A stretch of 64,000 bases of DNA from Verrucomicrobiota bacterium (GTDB lineage: Bacteria; Verrucomicrobiota; Verrucomicrobiia; Limisphaerales; JAEYXS01). The notes beneath the pieces are model-generated. The model was not told the origin of the DNA and searched no databases. It saw nothing but the letters and a program-made list of their open reading frames with translations. The position numbers were made by a program, and so were the translations under genes. Location of the stretch: contig JAEYXS010000078.1 of assembly GCA_023431185.1 (NCBI GenBank), positions 1-64,000 of the forward strand. Reading direction: 5' to 3'. Positions 38,016-47,183 of the stretch are shown here, in pieces; position 1 is the first letter of the stretch; each line of letters opens with the position of its first letter.

Positions 38016-38817
38016 AAGGATGAGGTGACCTGCCTGTTTTGTATGCAGTCGGCAACGTTGAGTCACGGTCAATCTATTATCGGAAGGGGGAATTTGTTTG
38101 GCCACGGATGAAACACGGATCACACAGATGGAAAAACCAAAAATTCAAAGTTCCAGCTCCAGAGAAACCGTAAAATGACAATGGGGACATAGGTTTTTGA
38201 ATCTTCCCCGAGAATAGTGCGGAATAGCGAGGCTAGGGCTAACGGCGTCCCATGATGAATGGTATTGTGGAGCATGAATAAGAGATGGAACAGAAGAGAA
38301 CAGGGGACGGCGGCGAAGGAATCATCTGGCGGTCCTTTTTTTGAAATTTTTTGCCGATGTAGCCGATATAGCCGATGGAAGGCTGACGGGATGATGAAAG
38401 GAGGGATACAAAGGGGGCATGAAGCCGAACTGGATAGAAAGAGAAAGGAGCAGATCGAGAAACAAGGCCGACCGGGTTTTTCAAGAGGCGGCGGGGAAGG
38501 CCTCGGCAAGTGCTCAAAGCAGTCTCTCCCTGCCGTGTCGGGGGCGACAGGATAATACATTGCTTGGGCAATTCTTGTGTATGGCGGGCTGGTGTGAGTG
38601 TGGTAGAAATTACGTTCAGACCCTGTTTGTTGCCAGCCATGGGCGTGCTGTGGGCGTGGGAAAACGGTGTGAACGTGAAATTTTGTGTGGATGTAGTGAG
38701 ATGTAGTGAGATGTAACGGTGGGAAACAGGTCTGGAATGGTCCATATTGTAGCGTGCTGGGCGATCCAGCGAGGCGGTGAAGAGCCGCCAGAAAAAACGA
38801 ATTTGAGAGGCAAGCGT
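38016..38817. other. Long intergenic region rich in short repeats
   Basis: About 800 bases without a gene I can support. It contains CACGGAT/CACAGAT units (38101-38131), an AAAATTCAAAG stretch (38138-38155), a triple GCCGAT motif near 38350 and a 10-base tandem repeat (38691-38715). Several weak open frames run through it, but none has a start, ribosome site or recognisable protein. The promoter of the following PSCyt gene should be near its right end. Confidence 0.6.
38691..38715. repeat. Tandem ATGTAGTGAG repeat
   Basis: ATGTAGTGAG occurs twice in direct tandem (38691-38710) and is followed by ATGTA. It lies about 105 bases before the start of the PSCyt/LamG gene. Confidence 0.7.
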
Positions 38818-41800
38818 ATGAAGTGGAGCCAAGAGTTGAGCAAACGGATGGCGTTGATCGCGGTGCTGGTGGCGGCGGGGGCCACGGCGCAGGCGGCGGA
38901 AGCGCGGAAGGGCGCGGTGGAGTTCAACCGCGATATCCGGCCGCTGCTCTCGGAATATTGCACGGCCTGCCACGGGCCGGATACGGCGGCGCGCAAGGCT
39001 GATATGCGGCTGGATACCAAGGCCGGGCTCTTCAAGGAAACCAAGAGCGAGGGACCGGTGGTGAAGCCGGGCAATCCCAAGGATAGCGCCCTCTGGCAAC
39101 GCATGATCACCACGGATGAGGATGACGTGATGCCGCCGAAGAAATCCAACAAGGTGATGAAGCCGGAGGAAAAAGAACTCATCCGGCAGTGGATTCAGGC
39201 AGGCGCGCCGTGGCAGGATCATTGGGCCTTCATCGCGCCGGAACGGCCGGAAGCGCCGAAGGTGAAGAATACCAAGTGGGTGAAGAATCCGATCGATGCC
39301 TTTGTGCTGGCGAAGCTGGACGAGAAGGGGCTGAAACCGGCGGACGAAGCGGACAAACGGACCTTGGCGCGCCGGGTGACGCTGGATCTAACGGGCTTGC
39401 CGCCGACGCCGGATGAGGTGGAAGCGTTCGTGAAGGACAAGTCCAAGGATGCGTACGAGAAACTGGTGGCGCGGTTGCTGGAATCCCCGGCTTATGGCGA
39501 ACACCGGGCGCGTTACTGGCTGGATGCGGCGCGGTATGCGGATACCCATGGTCTTCACTTCGACAATTATCGCGAGATGTGGCCGTATCGCGACTGGGTC
39601 ATCAAGGCGTTCAACCAGAACATGCCGTTCGACCAGTTCACCATCGAGCAGATCGCGGGCGACCTGCTGGAGAATCCGACGCAGGACCAGCAGGTGGCGA
39701 CGGGTTTTCATCGTTGCAACATGACGACGAACGAGGGGGGAACCATCGTGGAAGAGAATCTGGCGAATTATGCGAATGACCGGGTCTCCACGACCTCCTG
39801 GGTGTGGCTGGGACTGACGGCGAATTGCGCGGCGTGCCATGACCATAAGTTCGACCCGGTGACGATGAAGGATTTTTACGCGATGGCGGCGTTTTTCCGG
39901 AACACACAGCAGGGCGGGCTGGATGGGAATGTGAAGGACTCGAATCCGAGCATCACGGTGATCGACGATCCAAAAGATTATGCGCGCTGGCTGGAATTGC
40001 CCAAGGCGATCGAGGCGGCGAAGAAAAATGTGGAAGCGAAGCGCAAGGAGGCGGAGCCGCAGTTCGCCAAATGGGTGGGCGGATTGAAGGCGGAAGACAT
40101 CCAGCGGGAACTGTCCGCCAAGGACATCGCATTCCACGCGGATCTGGATGACGGGAACACGAATGAAGTCACAGCGGTGGTGCTGGGCAAGGAGCAGAAG
40201 TTCCAGCCGAAGGGCAGCCTGGAGCTGGCGCCGGAGGGACGACCGACGCGCGGCATCGCCTTGAAGAAAGGCGTGACGGTGGAGTTTCCGGAGGCAGGTG
40301 ACTTTGATCACAAGCAGGCGTTCTCGTATGGCGCGTGGGTGTTCATCCCGAAGGATTACAACGAGACGGCGGCGATCTTCTCGCGGATGGATGAGAAGGA
40401 TAATTATCGTGGGTGGGACTTGTGGATACAGCAGGGGCAGTTCGCCACGCACATCGTGAGCCAATGGCCGGACAACGCGATCAAGCTGAAGACGACCAAG
40501 CGGGTGGCGAAGAAGGGGCGGTGGCAGCACCTGTTCGTGAGTTATGACGGTTCCGGCAAACCGGAGGGGATCAAGATCTTCGTGGATGGCGAGGCGCAAG
40601 CGTTGGAGACAGAAAACGGAAAAGGCATCACGGGGTCCATCCGCACGAAGGTCCCGTTCAAACTGGCGCAACGCAGCGGTGGGGCGCATCTGGACGGGCT
40701 GGGGTTGCAGGATGTGCGGCTGTATGCGCGGGAGCTAAATCCGGCGGAGGTCAGTGCGCTGGCGAATTTTTCGACGCTGCAAAAGCTGCTGGCCACACCG
40801 GTGGAGAAGTGGAAGCCGGAACAGAAGAAACCGATCTTTGATTATTATCTGGCGACGAAATCGGAGCCGTTCAAGGCAGCGCAAATGGCGCAGGCGAACC
40901 TGGAGAAGGAGCGCGAGGGCATCCGCCTCAAGTATCCCGTGACACATGTGCAGATGGAGAAGAAGGACATGATGCCGGTGGCGAACATCCTTTTCCGCGG
41001 GCAATATGACCAGCCGCGCGACAAGGTGGAGGCGGCGCCGTTCGGATTCTTGAATGCGCTGCCGGAAGGTGCGCCGAAGAACCGGCTGGGTCTGGCGAAA
41101 TGGCTGGTGGCCAAGGAAAATCCGCTGACGGCGCGCGTGACGGTGAACCGCTTCTGGCAGGAGCTTTTTGGCACAGGTCTGGTGAAAACGACGGAAGATC
41201 TGGGAGTGGTGGGCGAGTTGCCGGTGAACCAGGAATTGCTGGATTGGCTGGCGGTGGAGTTCCAAGCGAGCGGCTGGGATGTGAAGAAGCTCTTCACGCT
41301 CATGGTGACCTCTTCCGCCTACCGGCAGAGCGCTCAGACCACACCGCAAAAGCTGGAGCGCGATCCGGCGAACCGTTACCTGAGCCGCGGGCCGCGCTTC
41401 CGCATGGATGCGGAGATGGTGCGGGATTACGCGCTGGCGACGAGCGGGCTGCTGGCGAAGAAAGTTGGCGGACCGAGTGTTAAACCTTATCAGCCGCCGG
41501 GGGTGTGGGAGGCGGTGGCGATGCCGGAGAGCAACACGCGCAATTACAAACGCGACAGCGGCGAAGCATTGTATCGCCGGAGCATGTACACCTTTTGGAA
41601 ACGCGCGGCACCACCGGCGACGATGGATGTCTTCAACGCGCCGAGTCGCGAGGTGTCTTGCACGCGTCGTGAGCGGACGAACACGCCATTGCAAGCTTTG
41701 GCGACGATGAATGATCCGCAATTTGTGGAAGCGGCGAGGAAGCTGGCGGAAGCGGCGCTACAAGCGCACACGGGCAATGTGAATGAGGCGGTGGCGATGA

Positions 41801-42027
41801 TGGCAGAGCGGGTGCTGGCGCGTCCGCTGGCAAGCAAAGAACGTAGTGTGGTGAAAGATACGTTGCGTGAAGCGCAGGAGTACTACACCGGCAAGCCGGA
41901 AGAGGCGCAGAAACTCATCACGTACGGGGAATCGAAACCGGATGCGACGCTGAATGCATCTGCGCTCGCGGCACTGACGATGGTGGCGAACCAGTTGATG
42001 AACCTGGATGAGGTGTTGAACAAGTAA
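38818..42027 (+). CDS. PSCyt1/PSCyt2/LamG/PSD1 cytochrome c protein, 1069 aa
   Basis: Large exported protein of the planctomycete cytochrome c family. The ATG at 38818 has a GAGAGG ribosome site 7 bases upstream and starts a Sec signal peptide (MALIAVLVAAGATAQA). The PSCyt1 heme motif is CTACH (Cys48, Cys51, His52); PSCyt2 includes YGEHRARYWLDAARYADTHG and a second CAACH motif. A LamG-like domain is inserted at about residues 440-620 (FSYGAWVFIPKDY, WQHLFVSYDGSGKPEGIKIFVDG, LQDVRLYARELN), absent from the two other PSCyt proteins of this window. The PSD1 part includes NRFWQELFGTGLVKTTEDLG and ERTNTPLQALATMNDPQF. It is followed 5 bases later by a DUF1501 gene. Confidence 0.93.
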   Translation: MKWSQELSKRMALIAVLVAAGATAQAAEARKGAVEFNRDIRPLLSEYCTACHGPDTAARKADMRLDTKAGLFKETKSEGPVVKPGNPKDSALWQRMITTDEDDVMPPKKSNKVMKPEEKELIRQWIQAGAPWQDHWAFIAPERPEAPKVKNTKWVKNPIDAFVLAKLDEKGLKPADEADKRTLARRVTLDLTGLPPTPDEVEAFVKDKSKDAYEKLVARLLESPAYGEHRARYWLDAARYADTHGLHFDNYREMWPYRDWVIKAFNQNMPFDQFTIEQIAGDLLENPTQDQQVATGFHRCNMTTNEGGTIVEENLANYANDRVSTTSWVWLGLTANCAACHDHKFDPVTMKDFYAMAAFFRNTQQGGLDGNVKDSNPSITVIDDPKDYARWLELPKAIEAAKKNVEAKRKEAEPQFAKWVGGLKAEDIQRELSAKDIAFHADLDDGNTNEVTAVVLGKEQKFQPKGSLELAPEGRPTRGIALKKGVTVEFPEAGDFDHKQAFSYGAWVFIPKDYNETAAIFSRMDEKDNYRGWDLWIQQGQFATHIVSQWPDNAIKLKTTKRVAKKGRWQHLFVSYDGSGKPEGIKIFVDGEAQALETENGKGITGSIRTKVPFKLAQRSGGAHLDGLGLQDVRLYARELNPAEVSALANFSTLQKLLATPVEKWKPEQKKPIFDYYLATKSEPFKAAQMAQANLEKEREGIRLKYPVTHVQMEKKDMMPVANILFRGQYDQPRDKVEAAPFGFLNALPEGAPKNRLGLAKWLVAKENPLTARVTVNRFWQELFGTGLVKTTEDLGVVGELPVNQELLDWLAVEFQASGWDVKKLFTLMVTSSAYRQSAQTTPQKLERDPANRYLSRGPRFRMDAEMVRDYALATSGLLAKKVGGPSVKPYQPPGVWEAVAMPESNTRNYKRDSGEALYRRSMYTFWKRAAPPATMDVFNAPSREVSCTRRERTNTPLQALATMNDPQFVEAARKLAEAALQAHTGNVNEAVAMMAERVLARPLASKERSVVKDTLREAQEYYTGKPEEAQKLITYGESKPDATLNASALAALTMVANQLMNLDEVLNK

Positions 42028-42032
42028 GACGT

Positions 42033-43490
42033 ATGAATCCTTTCAACGATTATCTTAAATACGAATCGCGCCGCCAGTTCCTGTCACGCGGCAAGAACGC
42101 GATCGGTTTTGCGGCCTTGACGAGTCTGCTGGGCAACCACTTCTCCGCATGGGCAGCCGGTGGTAGCGAGTTGCCGGACAAGCTGCCGCACTTCGCACCG
42201 AAGGCGAAGCGGGTGATCTATCTGCACATGGTGGGCGGGCCGGCACAGATGGATACTTATGATTACAAGCCGGGCATGGCGGAGTGGTATGACAAGGATT
42301 TGCCGGACTCGATCCGCAAGGGGCAGCGGCTGACGACGATGACATCTGGGCAGGCGCGGTTTCCGATCGCGCCGTCGAAGTTCAAGTTCGCGCAGCATGG
42401 CAAGAGCGGCATGTGGGTGACGGAGCTGTTACCGCAGACGGCGAAGTGCGTGGATGACATGTGCTTCATCCGCTCGATGCACACGGAGGCGATCAATCAC
42501 GAGCCCGCCATCTCCTACATGCAGACGGGCAACATGAACTCGGGCCGGCCATGCATCGGTTCTTGGGCGAGCTACGGTCTGGGGGCGATGAACAGCAACC
42601 TGCCGACCTTTGTGGTGTTGGTGGCCGAGCCGACGAACAAGGAGCAGATCCAGGCCATCTCGGCCAGGTTGTGGTCGAGTGGTTTTCTGCCGGGAGAGCA
42701 TGCGGGCGTTTCTTTCCGCAGCAGTGGGGATCCGATCCTGTTCATCAACAATCCGCCGGGGGTGCCGCCGGAGCTGCGGCGCAAGCAACTCGACGGGTTA
42801 CGGAAACTCAACGAGATGAATTTCAAGCAAGTGGGCGATCCGGAGACACACACGCGCATCCAGCAGTTCGAGATGGCGTTCCGCATGCAGGCGAGTGTGC
42901 CGGAATTGACGGACCTGAGCGCTGAACCGGAATCGACCTACAAACTGTATGGAGATGAGGCGAAGAAGCCGGGCAGCTTTGCGGCGACGTGCCTGCTCTC
43001 ACGGCGGTTGCTGGAGCGCGGGGTGCGCTTCGTGCAGGTTTATCTTAACAACTGGGATCATCACTCGAACGTGGGCGGACGGTTGCCGATGCAGTGCAAG
43101 GACATCGACCAGGCGACGTATGGGCTGATCCATGACTTGAAGGCGCGCGGGATGTTCGACGATACGTTGATCATCTGGGGTGGCGAATTTGGACGGACGA
43201 TCTACAGTCAGGGTGGGTTATCGAAGGAGAATTACGGGCGCGATCATCATCCGCGCTGCTTCACGATGTGGATGGCGGGGGGCGGTTCCAAGGGCGGGAC
43301 GATCTACGGTGAGACGGATGAGTTCAGCTACAACATCGTGAAAGACCCGGTGCATATCCGGGATTTCCACGCGACGGTGCTGCATCTGCTGGGGGTGGAT
43401 CACCAGCGGTTCACTTACAAGTACCAGGGGTTGGACCAGCGCCTGACGGGAGTGGAGGAGGCGCATGTGATCAAGGAACTGGTGGGGTAG
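42033..43490 (+). CDS. DUF1501 domain protein, 485 aa
   Basis: Exported partner of the preceding PSCyt protein, starting 5 bases after its stop. A twin-arginine leader (ESRRQFLSRGKNAIGFAALT) opens the protein. DUF1501 segments: VIYLHMVGGPAQMDTYDYKP, CFIRSMHTEAINHEPA, VRFVQVYLNNWDHHSN, LIIWGGEFGRTIYSQ, and HIRDFHATVLHLLGVDHQR near the C terminus. It belongs to a different subgroup from the DUF1501 protein at 13177-14535 (longer, with GRDHHPRCFTMWMAGGG). Reaction unknown; the sulfatase/phosphatase-like fold suggests hydrolysis of an ester on an exported substrate (inference). Confidence 0.93.
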   Translation: MNPFNDYLKYESRRQFLSRGKNAIGFAALTSLLGNHFSAWAAGGSELPDKLPHFAPKAKRVIYLHMVGGPAQMDTYDYKPGMAEWYDKDLPDSIRKGQRLTTMTSGQARFPIAPSKFKFAQHGKSGMWVTELLPQTAKCVDDMCFIRSMHTEAINHEPAISYMQTGNMNSGRPCIGSWASYGLGAMNSNLPTFVVLVAEPTNKEQIQAISARLWSSGFLPGEHAGVSFRSSGDPILFINNPPGVPPELRRKQLDGLRKLNEMNFKQVGDPETHTRIQQFEMAFRMQASVPELTDLSAEPESTYKLYGDEAKKPGSFAATCLLSRRLLERGVRFVQVYLNNWDHHSNVGGRLPMQCKDIDQATYGLIHDLKARGMFDDTLIIWGGEFGRTIYSQGGLSKENYGRDHHPRCFTMWMAGGGSKGGTIYGETDEFSYNIVKDPVHIRDFHATVLHLLGVDHQRFTYKYQGLDQRLTGVEEAHVIKELVG

Positions 43491-43653
43491 ATGGCTTGGG
43501 TATTGGAAGAACCGGCGCAGAACCGGTAGAAGCTGCTGCCGACGCCCAAGGGTTTTGCCTGCATACCTTTGGAGCATGCGCAGTGCGAAGTGCAGGTGAC
43601 CTTCCCCCGAAAGAGTGGACATCTGGGGGCAAGTGAGGCGGAGAAAGAGCGGT

Positions 43654-44928
43654 TTAGATTTCCGTCCAAGAGGTGACGATGAAGCCGCGGTTCAGATTGA
43701 TACGACCCAAGTTCTCATCGTAGTGAAAATTGAAGTTGCCGTTCATCTGCGCGGACTTGGTGACACTGGCCCCGGTCATGTCTTCGAGGCTGCTGTTGCC
43801 ACCGCCATTCATGGTGAAATTGGCGTTGGGTGCATAAATGACTCCCGTAAAGGCCCCGTTGCCATTGATGGTCAACGAAGTGTTTGCCGGAGTTCCCCAG
43901 TAAAAAAAGTTGGTGGCATTGCCTGCCTGATTCACCACGCCTTGGCCGGTGATCTTCGCGTTGGCACCGGCCATGTAAAGATTGAGGGTGGCCCCAGGCT
44001 GGATGGTGATGGTATCCTGACCGGTCATGTTGATCTCGGTTTCCACGATCAGCCGGGCCTGCACGTTGCTTTTTACCAGCATGTTGCCCGTCAGGCTGGA
44101 GATGCGGTAGTCACCGCTGGAACTGATGACATACTGGTAGCCGGCGGCGTTGCCGGGGGTGAAGCCGCCACCATAGGGCAGCACCACGTCGGGAAAAGCG
44201 ACGTTCATGTCGTCGCTGAAATAGCCGGGCTGGATGCCGCTGGTGCCGGAAGCTTGCCAGGCGAGATCACCCACCGCGCCGTTGTTGATGCCTACGGAAC
44301 CGCCGGGGCCGGTGGAGACACGGCCGTAGATATTGGCATTGCCGGTGGAGAGGGCGTTAATGATGCCGGAGTTGGTCGCCACATCCCCGTTGGCTTTGCG
44401 CCGGCTGAGGAGGTAGAGGCCGTTGGTGCTGTAGTTGGGGTCGGCGGAGTCGAAGCTGTCCACGACGATGTTTTGGCCGTTCAGCGTGATCTGCCCCTTG
44501 GCGACCATGCCTTTGGAGAACATGCCGTCGCGCTTGGTCTCTACGCGTACCACGCGGCGGATGACGTCACCACTCAAAGGAGCCTTCATGAAGGCGCTGG
44601 AATAGATCACCGGGGTGATGCCATTGGAGATGACGATCAAGGTGGAGCCGCTGCCCATGGTCCGCCATTTGAAGCAACCTTGGGCTGAGGCAAACCAGCC
44701 GTTGGAGACCAGATTGGTACCTTTGGTCTGGTAGAGATGGGCGAGGGCCTCCTCGATGCCGCCCTCGAGCACCGGGATGCAAGTGTTCCAGGTCTGGGAG
44801 CGCGCGATCGACTGGTTCTGTGCGTTGACCAGATTGAGGTAGGCCGCCAGCATGAAGCCGAGGACGAAGCTGGCGAGCAAAACCCCGATGATGACGGAGC
44901 CTTGGTGGCGCTGCGGGCGGATGATCAT
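43654..44928 (-). CDS. PilX-like minor pseudopilin with beta-helix-like C-terminal domain (copy 1)
   Basis: 424 residues. A prepilin-like start (RHQG then SVIIGVLLASFVLGFML) gives a single N-terminal helix, followed by SQTWNTCIPVLEGGIEEALAHL, as in PilX-type minor pilins. The rest is rich in Gly/Asn/Ser turns (INMTGQDTITIQPGATLNLYM, GNGAFTGVIYAPNANFTMNG) and ends with HYDENLGRI, a pattern of polar beta-helix repeats that probably sit at a pilus or pseudopilus tip. It is 22 bases after a PilV-like gene on the same strand and is a clear paralogue of the 537-residue protein at 53996-55609, without that protein's Ser/Thr/Tyr-rich insert. Confidence 0.82.
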   Translation of the reverse strand: MIIRPQRHQGSVIIGVLLASFVLGFMLAAYLNLVNAQNQSIARSQTWNTCIPVLEGGIEEALAHLYQTKGTNLVSNGWFASAQGCFKWRTMGSGSTLIVISNGITPVIYSSAFMKAPLSGDVIRRVVRVETKRDGMFSKGMVAKGQITLNGQNIVVDSFDSADPNYSTNGLYLLSRRKANGDVATNSGIINALSTGNANIYGRVSTGPGGSVGINNGAVGDLAWQASGTSGIQPGYFSDDMNVAFPDVVLPYGGGFTPGNAAGYQYVISSSGDYRISSLTGNMLVKSNVQARLIVETEINMTGQDTITIQPGATLNLYMAGANAKITGQGVVNQAGNATNFFYWGTPANTSLTINGNGAFTGVIYAPNANFTMNGGGNSSLEDMTGASVTKSAQMNGNFNFHYDENLGRINLNRGFIVTSWTEI

Positions 44929-44950
44929 AGTGTCTCAGTGACCGATATTT

Positions 44951-45406
44951 TTAGAAAATGTAATTCTGCAAGCCGTAGCGGGAGATCATAGTCCGCATCT
45001 CGCGGCGATGGACGATATTGCCGGAGTTCCAATTTACGGTGACCACCACCTGACGCATATCGGACGCATAGCTCTCGTTAAAGCTGACGTTCGTGATGGT
45101 CAGGGTGCCCCGGTATTGGAGTCCGCTGCCGCCATCGGCGGGCCAGAATGGCGCGGTGAAATTCGCCGGCACGAAGCCGCTCGTGTTGACCTGGTCCCAA
45201 CTGTATAGCCGGATGGTCTCCATCTTCTCCAGCATCACCTGGGTGGCGCGCAGGTTCTCCCGGGCGTTACGGATGATCGCGAGGCCAGAACTGATGCCCG
45301 CGTACAGGGAGACGAAGAGGATGCCGAAGATGGCCATGCCGATCATCGTCTCGATCAATGTCATGGCCCGTTGGGATGGGCGGGCGGTCTTGAATGTCAG
45401 TTTCAT
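44951..45406 (-). CDS. PilV-like minor prepilin (copy 1)
   Basis: 151 residues with a type IV prepilin-type N terminus: basic leader, then AMTLIETMIGMAIFGILFVSLYAG. The residue before the cleavage site is Ala rather than the usual Gly; Glu at +5 is present. The segment RATQVMLEKMETIRLYSWDQ is almost shared with the PilV-like protein at 52952-53464. Its product should enter the inner membrane and be processed by a prepilin peptidase, then join a type IV pilus or type II-like pseudopilus. A sigma-54-type promoter lies 40 bases upstream. Confidence 0.88.
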   Translation of the reverse strand: MKLTFKTARPSQRAMTLIETMIGMAIFGILFVSLYAGISSGLAIIRNARENLRATQVMLEKMETIRLYSWDQVNTSGFVPANFTAPFWPADGGSGLQYRGTLTITNVSFNESYASDMRQVVVTVNWNSGNIVHRREMRTMISRYGLQNYIF

Positions 45407-45778
45407 GGGCGGTCGGGCATATCTGATACCAATCTGATTGCTAGTTTAGCAGGCGGCTTGCCACGATGGATGCTGTTCCATGAAAATGGACGGGAGGGTA
45501 AATAATCTTTTTCAGATAGTGCTGAAAGGGGGTGGTTTTATAATGCTTTTTGATTCTATTCGCAGAGCATAGTTTGTAATTGGAGGTGTCGGATGCTTAA
45601 GGAAGCATTTCAACAGCAGTTTCTTGGGGCGCGATTGCCAAGTTGATTCGGCCGTTCTGGGTGGTGTCTGTATGTAAAGTAAATGGTCGTGTCCTGTTTT
45701 GGTGCATTATATAAATTTCAACGGAATACACTTTTCAGACGGCCTCGGCTTCTTAGATTCTGGCCGCACAGATTACTG
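45407..45778. other. Divergent intergenic region upstream of pseudopilin cassette 1
   Basis: No gene is seen. Besides the sigma-54 element for the minus strand, it is AT-rich toward the middle, with a TATAAT at 45539-45544 that lacks a convincing -35. It must drive both the pseudopilin cassette and the GYF-domain gene. Confidence 0.55.
45447..45463 (-). promoter_or_regulatory. Sigma-54-type -24/-12 promoter of pseudopilin cassette 1
   Basis: On the minus strand the sequence is TGGCAAGCCGCCTGCTA. TGGCA, the G at -20 and TGCT match the consensus TGGCACG-N4-TTGCW, and the GG and GC are exactly 12 bases apart (start to start). The start of transcription would fall about 30 bases before the ATG at 45406. 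Confidence 0.65.
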
Positions 45779-46414
45779 ATGCAATCACAGCGCGAAGAGT
45801 ATTATCTTTTAGTGGACGGCGAATCCGCCGGTCCCTATACGCTCGCTGACCTGCACCAGATGTGGATGGACGACAAGATCACCTTGGATACGTTGTTCGT
45901 CCGGCCTGGGATGCGCAAATGCCAGCCCATCAATCTGATCTTGGGCATGGTGATCAATTACCATGCAGCCCAGCCGGTGGAAGTGAAGCCGGTAGTGGAG
46001 GCAGAGGAGCATCCGTTGTCACCTTTCAAAGGGGTTCTGCGTTGGGGCTTGATGGGCTTGTGCTTGGTTGTGTTCATCTGGCTGATCGGTCCCGGGCGGA
46101 GCGACAGCGAATACAAATCGGACATCATGCGGGGCATGGTGGTGGTGAAACCGGCTGATTTGCATGTCTTCAACGAAAGCGAGTTTGAGTGGCAGGAAGT
46201 GTATGTGCACCTGAATGGCCAGCCACCCGGCGGTTATAAACGGAAATTGAGCAGCTTGCCGCCGGGCATGGGTAAAGACATCACGCTCTTGGAATTTACG
46301 GACGTCAGCGGGGCGTCTTTTGAGCCTTGGCGCATGAGTGTCACCGAGGTTTGGGTCGGCAACGAGAAGATCGGCTACCGTACTTTCCGGGTTCGTCCGC
46401 TGCCTCTGCAGTAA
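45779..46414 (+). CDS. GYF_2-domain membrane protein
   Basis: 211 residues. An N-terminal GYF_2-like domain (EEYYLLVDGESAGPYTLADL to DTLFVRPGMRKCQPI) is followed by one transmembrane helix (about residues 93-112, GLMGLCLVVFIWLIGP) and an extracytoplasmic domain of about 95 residues that I do not recognise (EFEWQEVYVHLNGQPPGGY, MSVTEVWVGNEKIGYR). GYF_2 domains usually face the cytoplasm and bind proline-rich or other partner segments, so the protein may couple a cytoplasmic partner to the envelope. The ATG at 45779 fits the domain boundary. It starts the plus-strand set that runs to the response regulator. Confidence 0.78.
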   Translation: MQSQREEYYLLVDGESAGPYTLADLHQMWMDDKITLDTLFVRPGMRKCQPINLILGMVINYHAAQPVEVKPVVEAEEHPLSPFKGVLRWGLMGLCLVVFIWLIGPGRSDSEYKSDIMRGMVVVKPADLHVFNESEFEWQEVYVHLNGQPPGGYKRKLSSLPPGMGKDITLLEFTDVSGASFEPWRMSVTEVWVGNEKIGYRTFRVRPLPLQ

Positions 46415-46509
46415 GCCGGTTCTCACCGTTAAACAACCCGTCTTTGGCAAAAAAAGGCCGTAATCCGGGCTGCTTGGTATTATTCTTTATCTGTTTGCCA
46501 GTTTTAAGA

Positions 46510-47166
46510 ATGGCCTGCACTCTGCTGGATGTCAGGCTGCTTACAGGTATGGTGGCGCATCTTTTTCAAAGACAAGGCTTCAGACTGCATGCTTGGCCGG
46601 CCAAGGCAGGCTGGCTGGTGTGCGCTTTGGCTTTCGCGCTGTCAGGGGCCAGCACCCAGGCCCAGGAGGCGACTACCAATGCCACACCGGCGAAACCAGT
46701 GCAGTTGCAAGCCAACGATAACGGGAAGGGCAACGGCAACAACGGGAACAACGGGAACAACGGCAAGGCCAAGGGAAAAAACAAACCCACGGTGGCAGAG
46801 CGGCCGCAAGTCCTCGGGGCCCAAGGCAGTCCCGCTGAAAAAGGAAAGCCGGAGCGTCCGGGTAATCCGAACCCCACGGACCCGGCCGAGGTCACCAGCC
46901 AGATCTCCCGGTTTCAGTCCGCCCGGGCGGAATTTTTGGCGGCTCAAAAAGAGCTGAACCTGCAGAAGAAGGACGCCACCGAAGAACAACGGGCCGTCCT
47001 GCGTGAAAAGGTCAAGGAAGCGCTGGAGAAGTGGAAGGAAGAACACAAGCAGTTCGCGGAAGAGCAGAAGGAGCGCAGCAAGGAGATGAAGCTGGAGCTG
47101 CACCCTGACTTGGGGAAAGTGGTGGATGGAGCTGGTGGAGGTGGAGGCAACGGCCGCGACCGTTAG
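46510..47166 (+). CDS. Secreted Asn/Gly-rich coiled-coil protein
   Basis: 218 residues from the ATG at 46510 (an in-frame ATG at 46549 is an alternative). A signal sequence (GWLVCALAFALSGASTQAQ) lies unusually far from the start, about 35-53. A low-complexity linker follows (GNNGNNGNNGKAKGK), then a Pro/Gly-rich part and a strongly charged helix of about 80 residues (EFLAAQKELNLQKKDATEEQ, EKWKEEHKQFAEEQKERSKE) that should form a coiled coil, and a terminal GGGGG tail. No family recognised. It lies 17 bases before the beta-barrel gene and probably belongs to the same envelope module. Confidence 0.65.
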   Translation: MACTLLDVRLLTGMVAHLFQRQGFRLHAWPAKAGWLVCALAFALSGASTQAQEATTNATPAKPVQLQANDNGKGNGNNGNNGNNGKAKGKNKPTVAERPQVLGAQGSPAEKGKPERPGNPNPTDPAEVTSQISRFQSARAEFLAAQKELNLQKKDATEEQRAVLREKVKEALEKWKEEHKQFAEEQKERSKEMKLELHPDLGKVVDGAGGGGGNGRDR

Positions 47167-47183
47167 GTCAACGGGGCAAGCAC

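Noticed and set aside
38239..39222. A minus-strand open frame of 327 codons spanning the intergenic region and the 5' end of the PSCyt/LamG gene.
   Set aside because: It is antisense to a clear heme protein at one end and low-complexity at the other, with no ribosome site.
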